Below, piece after piece: positions 46,687 to 55,524 of a stretch of DNA of 64,000 bases (within the stretch, counting starts at the first letter, position 1; the number at the start of each line of letters is the position of its first letter). Made by a program: the position numbers and the translations under genes. The DNA comes from Shewanella gelidimarina (lineage in GTDB: Bacteria > Pseudomonadota > Gammaproteobacteria > Enterobacterales > Shewanellaceae), in the NCBI RefSeq assembly GCF_023283945.1, contig NZ_JAKIKW010000026.1:1-64000 (forward strand), given 5' to 3'. A model generated the notes under the pieces. That model searched no databases. It saw only the letters and a list, made by a program, of their open reading frames with translations, and was not told where the DNA came from.

Positions 46687-48678
46687 TTATAGACCGTTAA
46701 CGGTTGCTACAACATTCTCAACTGTAAAGCCGAAGTGCTTCAGCAAATCGCCACCTGGGGCAGACTCACCAAAGGTCGTCATACCAACAATAGCGCCGTT
46801 GAAACCAACATACTTATGCCAGAAATCAACATGAGCGGCTTCAATAGCCACACGCTTAGTCACGCTGCTTGGTAGAACAGACTCTTTATAGGCAGCATCT
46901 TGCTTGTCGAACTCGTTAGTAGAAGGCATAGAAACAACACGCACCTTCTGACCTTGCTCTGTTAGCACTGCGGCAGAATCCATTGCTAGCTGAACTTCGC
47001 TACCCGTTGCGATAAGGATTAAGTCTGGCGTACCAGCACAATCACTCAGTACATAACCACCTTTAGCCACATCAGCTAACTGCTCAGCAGTACGTGCTTG
47101 AGCCTTAAGGCCCTGACGACTAAAGATTAGCGATGTTGGTGCATCACGACGCTCAATAGCATTCTTCCAAGAGACAGCCGTTTCTGCTGCATCACATGGA
47201 CGCCATACCGTCATGTTAGGTGTCATACGCAAGTTAGCAAGTTGCTCAACTGGCTGATGAGTTGGACCATCTTCACCTTGACCGATAGAGTCATGGGTAT
47301 AAACGAAGATATTCTGAATGCCCATCAAGGCAGACATACGGACTGCATTACGTGCATATTCCATAAACATCATGAAAGTCGCGCCGTAGTTGATGAAGCC
47401 ACCATGCAAAGAAGCACCATTCATAATGCCGCTCATGCCGAATTCACGCACACCGTAGTAGATGTAGTTACCCGCTGGATCGTTCTGAATACCCTTAGAA
47501 CCAGACCATAAAGTGAGGTTAGAGCCAGCAAGGTCAGCAGAGCCACCAAGCAATTCAGGAAGAATAGCACCGAAAGTACCAATCGCATTTTGTGATGCTT
47601 TACGACTCGCAATACCTTCTGCTTTATCTTGGCACTCTTGAATAAAGGCATTTGCCTTTGCTTCAAATTCAGCAGGAAGTTCGCCAGTAATGACACGGCG
47701 CTTATATTCAGCAGCAAGTTCTGGGAAAGCTACAGTATAAGCTGCAAACTTCTCATTCCAGCTTGCTTCGTTTGAAGCGCCAGAATCTTTAGCATCCCAA
47801 CCTTCATAAACTGTTTCAGGAATTTCAAATGCGCCGTGTTCCCAACCAAGGAACTCACGTGCAGCTGCAATTTCAGCATCACCCAATGGTGCGCCGTGGC
47901 AGTCATGGCTGCCAGATTTGTTTGGCGAACCAAAACCAATCGTGGTTTTACAGCAGATCATTGTTGGCTTGTCAGTGACAGACTTAGCTTCTTCAATTGC
48001 CACGCGAATCGCTTCGCTATCGTGGCCATCTACGTTAGCAATCACATGCCAGCCGTAAGATTCGAAACGCTTAGGCGTGTCATCAGTGAACCAACCTTCA
48101 ACATGGCCATCAATAGAGATACCGTTGTCATCCCAGAAAGCCACAAGCTTACCAAGACCTAAGGTACCCGCTAAAGAACAGACTTCATGCGAGATCCCTT
48201 CCATCAAACAGCCATCACCTAAGAAGCAGTATGTGAAGTGATCAACAATGTCGTGACCTGGCTGGTTGAACTGTGCAGCCAATGTCTTTTCAGCAATCGC
48301 CATACCAACCGCGTTACTAATACCAGCGCCTAATGGGCCAGTCGTTGTTTCAACACCTGGAGTGTAACCATATTCTGGGTGACCCGGTGTTTTAGAATGC
48401 AGCTGACGGAAGTTCTTCAACTCTTCTATTGGTAATGCGTAACCCGTTAGGTGCAGTAAAGAGTAAATAAGCATAGAGCCATGGCCGTTTGACAAAATAA
48501 AACGGTCACGATCAACCCACTCTGGGTTGTTTGGGTTGTGCTTAAGGAAGTCATTCCATAGCACTTCAGCGATATCAGCCATCCCCATTGGAGCACCTGG
48601 GTGACCAGAATTGGCTTTTTGAACGGCATCCATGGTTAATGCACGGATTGCGTTAGCGAGTTCTTTACGAGATGACAT
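46687..48678 (-). CDS. tkt: Transketolase
   Basis: The 663-residue thiamine-diphosphate enzyme of the pentose phosphate pathway moves two-carbon units between sugar phosphates. The ThDP motif begins at FLGDGCLMEGISHEV near residue 154 and ends with an Asn in DDNGISIDG. The pyrimidine domain carries GEDGPTHQPVEQLA with catalytic His residues, and HSKTPGHPEYG is in the N-terminal domain. The length is typical. It is the first gene of the tkt-epd-pgk-fba line; a 200-base gap with short GCTAAA repeats separates it from epd. Confidence 0.96.
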   Translation of the reverse strand: MSSRKELANAIRALTMDAVQKANSGHPGAPMGMADIAEVLWNDFLKHNPNNPEWVDRDRFILSNGHGSMLIYSLLHLTGYALPIEELKNFRQLHSKTPGHPEYGYTPGVETTTGPLGAGISNAVGMAIAEKTLAAQFNQPGHDIVDHFTYCFLGDGCLMEGISHEVCSLAGTLGLGKLVAFWDDNGISIDGHVEGWFTDDTPKRFESYGWHVIANVDGHDSEAIRVAIEEAKSVTDKPTMICCKTTIGFGSPNKSGSHDCHGAPLGDAEIAAAREFLGWEHGAFEIPETVYEGWDAKDSGASNEASWNEKFAAYTVAFPELAAEYKRRVITGELPAEFEAKANAFIQECQDKAEGIASRKASQNAIGTFGAILPELLGGSADLAGSNLTLWSGSKGIQNDPAGNYIYYGVREFGMSGIMNGASLHGGFINYGATFMMFMEYARNAVRMSALMGIQNIFVYTHDSIGQGEDGPTHQPVEQLANLRMTPNMTVWRPCDAAETAVSWKNAIERRDAPTSLIFSRQGLKAQARTAEQLADVAKGGYVLSDCAGTPDLILIATGSEVQLAMDSAAVLTEQGQKVRVVSMPSTNEFDKQDAAYKESVLPSSVTKRVAIEAAHVDFWHKYVGFNGAIVGMTTFGESAPGGDLLKHFGFTVENVVATVNGL

Positions 48679-49197
48679 GCTCTCTCCTGCGTAGTGTTGG
48701 GGTATTGAGGCTTAGATCTAGCGAAGGAGGCAGCAACTTTGGTATTTGCTTTACCTTCACTACAGCAAAATTTGGAGCCATATTTTCGCCTACTAGACTG
48801 TAGGACGCAAATTTAATTCGCCCAGAATGAAAAAATCGATACATATTAGCCAATAGCGATGACAAGCTAACCATATTTAACAACACGTTAACCCATCTTT
48901 AGCACACTAAATCTTAGTTAAAATAAGATATTCATCTATTTGCTAGCGAACCCAAGATGCATTGATCATTTTTTTATCAGGACAAGTATCAAAAATAATA
49001 CCGTTAACAACAACTTTATCAGCAGCTTATACAAAATCTAGCTTGTTAACCCTGTATTTAATGGGGACATAATAGCGTGGATTACTGCACAAAATTAACT
49101 GAAAGGGGGTGTCTTCTTTTTTGTTTTCCACTAAGATAGCCGTCTAGATGTAGATACTTCTACACATTCAAATTGTATAAAGACGAGATTTTCCATC
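48679..49197. other. Divergent regulatory region between tkt and metK
   Basis: About 520 bases with promoters for both genes and MetJ-like boxes near metK. No small gene is convincing here; a 73-codon minus-strand frame that overlaps the tkt start was rejected. Confidence 0.55.
49138..49169 (+). promoter_or_regulatory. MetJ-like operator (tandem met boxes) upstream of metK
   Basis: Four consecutive 8-mers, AGCCGTCT, AGATGTAG, ATACTTCT and ACACATTC, each match the met box AGACGTCT at several positions. They lie 29 bases before the metK ATG. MetJ with S-adenosylmethionine represses methionine genes, including metK, in gamma-proteobacteria. Confidence 0.6.
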
Positions 49198-50352
49198 ATG
49201 GCAAAGCACTTGTTCACCTCTGAGTCTGTCTCAGAAGGTCATCCAGATAAAATCGCCGATCAGATTTCTGATGCGGTATTAGACGCAATTTTGGAGCAAG
49301 ATCCAAAAGCACGCGTAGCATGCGAAACTTATGTCAAAACTGGCATGGTTATGGTTGGCGGTGAAGTGACCACTTCAGCCTGGGTTGATATCGAAGAGAT
49401 CACCCGTAAGACCGTACGTGAAATCGGTTATACCCATTCTGATATGGGTTTTGACGCCGACTCTTGCGCTATATTAAATGTCATTGGTAAGCAGTCTCCA
49501 GACATTAACCAAGGTGTTGATCGCGCAGACCCTAAAGAACAGGGTGCCGGTGACCAAGGTCTTATGTTTGGTTATGCCAACAACGAAACTGACGTACTTA
49601 TGCCTGCGCCGATCACGTATGCACACAAGCTCGTGAAGCGCCAATCTGAAGTGCGTAAAGACAAGACACTTTCGTGGTTACGTCCGGATGCAAAAAGCCA
49701 AGTGACTTTTGCTTATAACAGTGATGGCAGCATCCATGGTATTGACGCCGTAGTGCTTTCTACACAGCATAGCGAAGACGTCAACCAAGCCGATCTCATT
49801 GAAGGCGTAATGGAAACCATCATCAAGCCAATACTACCGGCTAAGTGGTTATCTAAAGACACTAAGTACTTCATCAACCCAACTGGCCGTTTTGTTATCG
49901 GTGGTCCAGTAGGTGATTGTGGTCTAACCGGTCGTAAGATCATCGTTGATACCTATGGCGGCATGGCTCGTCACGGTGGTGGTGCTTTCTCAGGTAAAGA
50001 CCCATCAAAAGTTGACCGTAGTGCAGCATACGCAGCACGTTACGTTGCAAAGAACATTGTTGCAGCTGGTCTTGCTGATCGTTGTGAGCTACAAGTGTCT
50101 TATGCCATTGGTGTTGCAGAGCCAACATCAATCAGCATCGAAACATTCGGCACTGCTAAAGTGGCTGAAGAGTTATTGATTGATTTAGTACGTCGTCACT
50201 TCGACCTACGTCCATACGGCTTAACAGAGATGTTAAACCTAGCCCGCCCAATCTACCTTGCGACGGCAGCATATGGTCACTTTGGTCGTGAAGAGTTCCC
50301 TTGGGAAGCGACAGACAAAGCTGAAGCACTCCGCGCTGACGCAGGTCTTTAA
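49198..50352 (+). CDS. metK: S-adenosylmethionine synthetase
   Basis: The 384-residue enzyme makes S-adenosylmethionine from methionine and ATP. It starts AKHLFTSESVSEGHPDKIAD, with the catalytic His in EGHPDK. The methionine loop GAGDQGLMFGYA is near residue 115, and the phosphate-binding GGGAFSGKDPSKVDRSAAY is near 260. Length is exactly typical. MetJ-like boxes lie upstream and a terminator follows at 50393. It is divergent from tkt, an order common in Shewanella. Confidence 0.97.
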   Translation: MAKHLFTSESVSEGHPDKIADQISDAVLDAILEQDPKARVACETYVKTGMVMVGGEVTTSAWVDIEEITRKTVREIGYTHSDMGFDADSCAILNVIGKQSPDINQGVDRADPKEQGAGDQGLMFGYANNETDVLMPAPITYAHKLVKRQSEVRKDKTLSWLRPDAKSQVTFAYNSDGSIHGIDAVVLSTQHSEDVNQADLIEGVMETIIKPILPAKWLSKDTKYFINPTGRFVIGGPVGDCGLTGRKIIVDTYGGMARHGGGAFSGKDPSKVDRSAAYAARYVAKNIVAAGLADRCELQVSYAIGVAEPTSISIETFGTAKVAEELLIDLVRRHFDLRPYGLTEMLNLARPIYLATAAYGHFGREEFPWEATDKAEALRADAGL

Positions 50353-50392
50353 TCTTCACTGATTAGACAAACGCTTTTTATTAAGCGTTAAT

Positions 50393-50417
50393 AAAACCGC
50401 CTAATGGCGGTTTTTTT
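50393..50417 (+). terminator. metK terminator
   Basis: Arms AAAACCGCC and GGCGGTTTT with loop TAAT and a T-run follow the metK stop by 40 bases. Confidence 0.92.
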
Positions 50418-50418
50418 A

Positions 50419-50645
50419 TGTCTGGAACATTTATGAAGATTTACCATGGAGGGTAAAAAATCTTCGTTGTGTCTGTAACATTTATGAATATTTACCATGG
50501 AGGGTAAAAAATCTTCGTTATGTCTGGAACATTTATGAAGATTTACCATGGAGGTAAAAAAATCTTCGTTGTGTCTGGAACATTTATGAAGGTTTACCAT
50601 GGAGGGTAAAAATCTTAGTTGTGTCTGGAATATTTATGGTTTACA
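50419..50645. repeat. 51-bp palindromic tandem repeat, four copies plus a partial
   Basis: Units begin TGTCTGGAAC at 50419, 50470, 50521 and 50572 (period 51), with a truncated fifth from 50622. Each holds a long hairpin, GAAGATTTACC pairing with GGTAAAAAATCTTC around an ATGGAG loop. Because 51 is a multiple of three, the minus strand can read a 17-residue repeat (MVNLHKCSRHNEDFLPS), but there is no ribosome site or start context, so it is treated as non-coding. It begins immediately after the metK terminator. Confidence 0.92.
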
Positions 50646-50702
50646 TATAGGCATCATGATCCAGATTGATACTAGTGAGCAAACGCCATAAACTTCCAAC
50701 GG

Positions 50703-50855
50703 TAGTGGTTCCAATGCCCTGCGGTCAGCGCATCTGCAGATACTGCGGTGACACGCTACAAGTCCATCCCTGGAAGCTCGGGCCATGACGTCCATGTCAT
50801 GGACGGTCACAGCCGCATCTACACTTGGTCAGAAAGCACAACCGTCTAGCTCCTA
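50703..50855 (+). repeat. R1 dispersed palindromic repeat, copy 3
   Basis: About 150 bases from TAGTGGTTCCAATGCC to GCCGCATCTACACTTGG. It includes GACACGCTACAAGTCCATCC, GGAAGCTCGG and the palindrome CGTCCATG-T-CATGGACG. The matching copy is at 51522, with further copies near 22 kb. Confidence 0.88.
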
Positions 50856-50961
50856 AGTTCTTATTAATAAAGATCTACTCTGCCCATTCATCTACAACTA
50901 GCTGTAAGCCTGCTTTAGTGCGACAATTTTACTTTCAGTAATCGCCCACTCTTTTAGGTTT

Positions 50962-51423
50962 ATGACAACTGCAATGAATACAAGCCTGCAATTAACTTGG
51001 TTAGCGCCCGATGAACGTATTGAGGTGAAGAAGTTCTATCGCCAATATATGCCTTATGCACGGCTGTTACAGAAAGAGTCTGTTTGTGTGTTATCCCAAA
51101 CTAATCCTAGCGCTGAAAGTGTCGGCAAGATCATTGCCAGCGCGCGCATTCGCCCAATTGGCCAGCTAAGTATCTTAACCGGTATGTTAGTGCATCCAGA
51201 TTGTCGCGGCCAAGGTATTGGGCATCAGTTGATGCAGCAACTTGAGTCTTTGCTCGACGATGGTAAGACTTACATTTTCGCGCTTGCGCATCTTGAAGGG
51301 TTCTATGCTCAACATGGGTTTTCGGTCATTGAGACAGCGCCCAATGATATTGCACAGTTGTTTTTGAAGTATCAAAGGGATGGCGATGAGTTGGTGTTAA
51401 TGGGATTAACACCTTCTATCTGA
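50962..51423 (+). CDS. GNAT family N-acetyltransferase
   Basis: The 153-residue acetyltransferase has the acetyl-CoA loop HPDCRGQGIGHQLMQQLESL near residue 80, preceded by the strand LSILTGMLV, and ends with EGFYAQHGFSVIE. It resembles the small group that acetylates amines or self-acetylates; the substrate is unknown. It stands alone between two R1 repeat copies, so it may be a passenger or simply flanked by repeat insertions. Confidence 0.82.
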   Translation: MTTAMNTSLQLTWLAPDERIEVKKFYRQYMPYARLLQKESVCVLSQTNPSAESVGKIIASARIRPIGQLSILTGMLVHPDCRGQGIGHQLMQQLESLLDDGKTYIFALAHLEGFYAQHGFSVIETAPNDIAQLFLKYQRDGDELVLMGLTPSI

Positions 51424-51521
51424 TGATAGTTGAAGCCTTACGGCCTAGGTAAATTGTTGCGCTTCGATCAACAAAAACGGTATCAAGCTCTATCTACTAA
51501 CTGAAAGGTAACTTCCGGCAG

Positions 51522-51668
51522 CATTGGTTCCAATGACCTGCGGTCAGCGCATGTGCAGACGCTGCAATGACACGCTACAAGTCCATCCGTGGAAGCTCGG
51601 CCATGACATCCATTTCATGGACGGTCATTGCCGCATCTACACTGGGTTAGAAAAGCACAATCGTCTAG
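51522..51668 (+). repeat. R1 dispersed palindromic repeat, copy 4
   Basis: It aligns with copy 3 from TTGGTTCCAATGACC through GCGCATGTGCAGACGCTGC, GACACGCTACAAGTCCATCC and GGAAGCTCGGCCATGACATC to GCCGCATCTACACTGG. The central palindrome is slightly decayed (CATCCATTTCATGGACGG). Confidence 0.88.
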
Positions 51669-51762
51669 CATCAGAGTTACTAATTATAAAAGATTAACCT
51701 GACCCTGAGGGTCAGAGTCAATTTTACTTATACAAATTCTGTTTACCTGTTGCTACACACTG

Positions 51763-51960
51763 ACAGAAAACACCCATTCCCTATCGGAGTTGCCGAGGTT
51801 ATTAAAGGCAATCACGTGAGCGAAGCATTCGTAAACCCATTTACATCAAACGAGCCGTCCTGCTGCTCGATTCGTTACAACAGAATGGGCAAAGCGCCAC
51901 GATGTTCTCGACCGCTAAGCCTAACCTTATGAAATTGGTCAGAATTCGAGCCGCTCATCA
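51763..51960 (+). repeat. R3 dispersed repeat, copy 1
   Basis: It opens with ACAGAAAACACCCATTCCC and ATCGGAGTTGCCGA and later contains GCATTCGTAAACCCATTTAC. Both blocks recur in the same order at 54013-54300, where extra sequence separates them. No gene is encoded. Confidence 0.7.
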
Positions 51961-52174
51961 CTAATTAGAGCATTTATTCTACTCCAATTGTAATCTTAAC
52001 CGCTTATCCCTCTAGCATATTCATCTAGGCTTGACGCTGACTCGTTTTGGCTCTTTATGTGATCTTGTTATAACTACTGACACAAATGATGCTGATTTAC
52101 GCCAAACAAGTTAGATAATGGTGATAATTGTTTATTGTGTGCTAAATGCAAAACCCCCTCGGAGAATAGAAATA

Positions 52175-53839
52175 ATGATGAATATGAGTTTGAAGAATAA
52201 ACTGCTGTTATTCGCCCTTTTACCTGTGGTGGTTGTTTTTTTTAGCTTAATGGCTATTACCTATAACATTGAATCTAATAACCTCGAAAAAAACGTATCA
52301 TCTTTCAAAGAGAAGTTAATTGGTGATCGAAAAACGGCATTAAAAGAGGTCATTGAAATAGCTGTCCAGATTGTTGTCTACCAACAATCATTGGGTGAGC
52401 AAGGCGATGTAAAGGCAGCGCTAAGGCAGGCTCGATTCGGTCAGTCAGGCTATTTCTTCATCTATGATGAGCAAGGAGTCAGTATATTCCATGGCGCCAG
52501 CTCTGAAAGAGAGGGGAACAATTACATTGGAATGACAGATCCCAATGGGAAAAGAGTTGTTGTAGGTTTGCTCAATGCAGCAAAAATGGGTGATGGTACT
52601 TTCAATTATCATCACGATAAACCTGGCACCAGTGGTCTGGTTGAGAAAATCAGTTACAACCAGGTGATTCCAGGCACCGATTGGGTAATAGGAACTGGGG
52701 CTTACCTTGATGATATCGAAAGTGAGGTTCGCGCCTATCGAAATATCACCACTCAGCATATGCAAGACAAGGCGATAACAGTCTTGGTAATCGTACTTAT
52801 TCTTGTTTTATTAACAACGATAGCGGTGTTATATATTGCCCAGCGGATGGTTCGCCCAATAAGAAACATGGTGACCAATTTAGAGGATATTGCCAAAGGT
52901 GAGGGAGACCTGACTAAGCGACTGCTTGTCGAGGGCAATGATGAGATCGCGCAACTCGGTCGTGCCTTTAACTTGTTTGTTGAAAAATTGCAGGGGATCA
53001 TTAAGGATGTCAGTCATGTCACTTTAGAGGTCAAGAGTGGTGCTGCTAATATTAACAGTCAAACGCTGATGATGACCGAGCAATTAGCGAGTCATAATAA
53101 TGAGACAGATCAAGTGGTCACCGCGATCACAGAGATGTCAGCAACAGCGAATGAGGTGGCGCATAATACATCACAGGTTGCCGAGGCAACGCTTGCGGCA
53201 ACGGGTGATGTCAATACGGCTCAGGAGTGCGTCGATACTTCATTAACCGAAGTGTCATCACTAATGGCTGAAATAGACACCGCTGCAGATCATATCAACT
53301 CATTGAGTGAGCAATCTAAAAAAATTAATAGTGTATTGACCGTGATTGGTGGCATTGCCGAGCAAACTAACCTTTTGGCGTTAAATGCAGCCATTGAAGC
53401 GGCCAGAGCAGGTGAGCAAGGTCGCGGGTTTGCTGTTGTTGCCGATGAGGTGCGTAGCTTAGCCAGCAGGACTCAAGCCAGTACATTAGAGATTAATGAG
53501 ATGCTCACCGAACTTCACAACCTAGTATCACTGGCTGTGAGCACCATGGATTCGAGCCAGCAAAGTTGCTTGCGCTCAGTTGAGTCTTCCAGAGCTATCT
53601 CTGAGAGCTTAGGTGCAGTGACGTCAGCGGTAACATCTATTAATGATATGAGTACACAAATCGCCACCGCAGCAACCGAGCAAAGCTCTGTCACTGAAGA
53701 GATTAACCGCAACGTCTTTGCGATTCAGGATATCGTCAATGAGTTGATGAGTTCGAGCCAAAACACTTCTGGGGTAAGCCAAAAACTGGCTCAGGAAGGA
53801 GATGACCTAGGTGAGCTGGTTGGACAGTTTAAGGTGTAG
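52175..53839 (+). CDS. Methyl-accepting chemotaxis protein
   Basis: The 554-residue chemoreceptor has a membrane helix at about 8-30, a periplasmic single-Cache sensor (about 35-200, with GQSGYFFIYDEQGVSIFHGA and DWVIGTGAYLDDIE), a second helix near 205-228, a HAMP domain (IAQRMVRPIRNMVTNLEDIA) and the long coiled-coil signalling domain. The hairpin tip (EQTNLLALNAAIEAARAGEQ, then GRGFAVVADEVRSL) binds CheA and CheW. The ligand is unknown; such Cache domains often bind small carboxylates. The start at 52175 follows CGGAGAATAG, and a terminator-like hairpin follows near 53855. Confidence 0.92.
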   Translation: MMNMSLKNKLLLFALLPVVVVFFSLMAITYNIESNNLEKNVSSFKEKLIGDRKTALKEVIEIAVQIVVYQQSLGEQGDVKAALRQARFGQSGYFFIYDEQGVSIFHGASSEREGNNYIGMTDPNGKRVVVGLLNAAKMGDGTFNYHHDKPGTSGLVEKISYNQVIPGTDWVIGTGAYLDDIESEVRAYRNITTQHMQDKAITVLVIVLILVLLTTIAVLYIAQRMVRPIRNMVTNLEDIAKGEGDLTKRLLVEGNDEIAQLGRAFNLFVEKLQGIIKDVSHVTLEVKSGAANINSQTLMMTEQLASHNNETDQVVTAITEMSATANEVAHNTSQVAEATLAATGDVNTAQECVDTSLTEVSSLMAEIDTAADHINSLSEQSKKINSVLTVIGGIAEQTNLLALNAAIEAARAGEQGRGFAVVADEVRSLASRTQASTLEINEMLTELHNLVSLAVSTMDSSQQSCLRSVESSRAISESLGAVTSAVTSINDMSTQIATAATEQSSVTEEINRNVFAIQDIVNELMSSSQNTSGVSQKLAQEGDDLGELVGQFKV

Positions 53840-53856
53840 CCATGACAATTTGAGTT

Positions 53857-53888
53857 AACAAAAAGGGAAGCATATTGCTTCCCTTTTT
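53857..53888 (+). terminator. Chemoreceptor gene terminator
   Basis: AAAAAGGGAAGCATATTGCTTCCCTTTTTG forms a stem (AAAAAGGGAAGCA and TGCTTCCCTTTTT, with a short loop) about 20 bases after the stop. Confidence 0.85.
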
Positions 53889-54012
53889 GTTGAGCAATTG
53901 CCAACTTTAAGTACCATGCAGTAATTTTTACAGCACTAGGTGTTTAGGGAGTAATTTTCCATTTTAATAATCGAGATTAGTGGGGTCAGAGTAAAATTTA
54001 ACCTTCAGGACT

Positions 54013-54300
54013 AACAGAAAACACCAGTTCCCCATCGGAGTTGCCGAAGTGCGTTGGAATAAATCGCGTGATGCCGACATGGTCTTTCTCGTGCATCCAT
54101 GCACTTCAAGACATTCAGGCATCCTGCCTATCAGATGTGGGCGTAGCTTTCGCGGGGCAGGCCGTTCTTTGGCATCCATGCCATCACGGCATTCGTGAAT
54201 CCATTCACATCAGATGCCCCATCGGAAGCGTTAGCGATTTATCCATAAGCACAAGGGTGACAACTTCGTTAGGGGCGGCTCGGAATCTTTATAAAATAAA
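54013..54300 (+). repeat. R3 dispersed repeat, copy 2 (long form)
   Basis: It starts ACAGAAAACACCAGTTCCCC and ATCGGAGTTGCCGAAGT, then carries a run of tiny hairpins with CC loops (GTGCAT-CC-ATGCAC, GGCAT-CC-ATGCC, GTGAAT-CC-ATTCAC) before GAATCCATTCACATCA. A 125-codon plus-strand frame (54041-54418) runs through the repeat but has no family likeness. Confidence 0.75.
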
Positions 54301-54309
54301 TGGTCAAGA

Positions 54310-54555
54310 GGGGGAAGCTGTTGTCCCCCTTTTGCCCGAGTGTGAGCTGGAAGCTCACGACCTTTATCAAGCGCAGCTTGATTGGCTCTTGGGTGCGGGC
54401 GAAGCGCAGCGACGTTAGTTGTTAGACGCAGTCTAACTTAAAGGTCAGGCATCGCCTGATAAGTGACAAGCTCACGACCTTTCATCAAACGGAGTTTGAT
54501 TTACCCGCTAGGGTGCGGGATGGAATCCCACGACGTTGGTCAGTTGCAACCTGAC
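54310..54555 (+). repeat. Array of mini-hairpins with 3-base loops (element B)
   Basis: Consecutive short palindromes share a 7-3-7 plan: GTGAGCT-GGA-AGCTCAC (54342-54358), ATCAAGC-GCA-GCTTGAT (54366-54382), GTTAGAC-GCA-GTCTAAC (54421-54437), ATCAAAC-GGA-GTTTGAT (54484-54500), and GTCAGTT-GCA-ACCTGAC with one mismatch (54539-54555). TCAGGC-ATC-GCCTGA (54445-54459) and GGGAT-GGA-ATCCC (54517-54529) are shorter. Spacers repeat CACGAC(C/G)TT at 54356, 54473 and 54530. A GGGGG/CCCCC hairpin opens the array. No gene is encoded. Confidence 0.9.
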
Positions 54556-54559
54556 ACAA

Positions 54560-55258
54560 CTATGACTTATTTGCCAAAACCTCTTCCAGTTTAAGCCCGG
54601 TTAAATCATGGATGGTGCGCCATAAATAATAAAATATTCCCATCATCATCAACATAGACGGCAAGGCTATCATCGGGTAACTGTATAGGGTCAATTGTCC
54701 CAACTGTTCATTAAACTCAGAGGTACCTGTTGGGCTAGTGACGATCCATTTAGCCAGTACATAATTCATAATGGCGGAGAACGCGAACGAGCCCGCTACC
54801 AAGTAGGTAGCCTTCATTAGTCGCTGCTCAAATACAGCCACGCAATTGATTTGCTGCAGTCGCTTGATAATCTTGTCAACATCCATCACCGCAGGATTAA
54901 ATATGATGGCTTTAATTAATGGCTTAGAGGTGAAGGTCGAAATAATGACTGCAATGCCAATAGCGGCTGGAATAGCGGCCTCTTTGATTGCCAACCATTT
55001 CAGGTCCAGTGCCAGTAAACCAATCCCACCAGTCAACAGCACATTGGCTAATCCAAGCAAGGCAATAAAATTAAACTTCTTATATTTTATCAGCTCAAAT
55101 ATGCCCCAGCCTAGGGGAAAGCTTAACGCTAATATTAATCCACCACTCGCCCCTAACTGATCTTCACCACTTAGCTTCATTAGAATAAAAGCGGGGATAG
55201 CAATGCTCACTAACAGGTCAACCAATGGCCGAGGTTTATGTGTCGATGTACTACTCAT
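54560..55258 (-). CDS. VC0807-like integral membrane protein
   Basis: The 232-residue protein has about six membrane segments, beginning LVDLLVSIAIPAFILMKLS and ending YPMIALPSMLMMMGIFYYLW. Its pattern matches what I recall of the VC0807 family found in Vibrio and Shewanella, whose function is not known. The start at 55258 is preferred because GGA lies nine bases upstream; an in-frame ATG at 55285 is also possible. The gene sits between repeat elements on both sides. Confidence 0.7.
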   Translation of the reverse strand: MSSTSTHKPRPLVDLLVSIAIPAFILMKLSGEDQLGASGGLILALSFPLGWGIFELIKYKKFNFIALLGLANVLLTGGIGLLALDLKWLAIKEAAIPAAIGIAVIISTFTSKPLIKAIIFNPAVMDVDKIIKRLQQINCVAVFEQRLMKATYLVAGSFAFSAIMNYVLAKWIVTSPTGTSEFNEQLGQLTLYSYPMIALPSMLMMMGIFYYLWRTIHDLTGLKLEEVLANKS

Positions 55259-55524
55259 ATGTTGTTTTCCAGACGAAGTATGCAAGCTTCGAAAAATTTA
55301 AAGATAAAAACCATTACTGCAACTTTTATGATGCCAGTATCGATACTCACCAACGTATAGCGGCGGCGAAATACCTTGTTCTACATCAAGTGTCACTCTT
55401 CATCAAACATTGTTGAGACAGAGCTCACTGGTGACTGTAACGTAAATAAATGAAGGTCAGCTTAAACTTGCTAGAACTTCGATACTAAATAGCAATGAGT
55501 TGAACAAATCAATAGCGAGGCTCA

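Larger units (their letters stand above)
51424..52174. other. Repeat-filled intergenic region before the chemoreceptor gene
   Basis: About 750 bases carrying R1 copy 4 (51522-51668) and an R3 copy (51763-51960), then the chemoreceptor promoter region. No gene is supported. Confidence 0.7.

Noticed and set aside
50388..50600. A 70-codon minus-strand frame with a 17-residue repeat
   Set aside because: The frame stays open only because the DNA repeat is 51 bases long. There is no start context, and the DNA palindromes are the stronger signal.
50419..50645. A CRISPR array
   Set aside because: The 51-bp units are directly adjacent with no unique spacers, and no cas genes occur in the window.
54041..54418. 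A 125-codon open frame on the plus strand
   Set aside because: It runs entirely through R3 and the mini-hairpin array, has no ribosome site and shows no protein family pattern. The repeat structure explains it.
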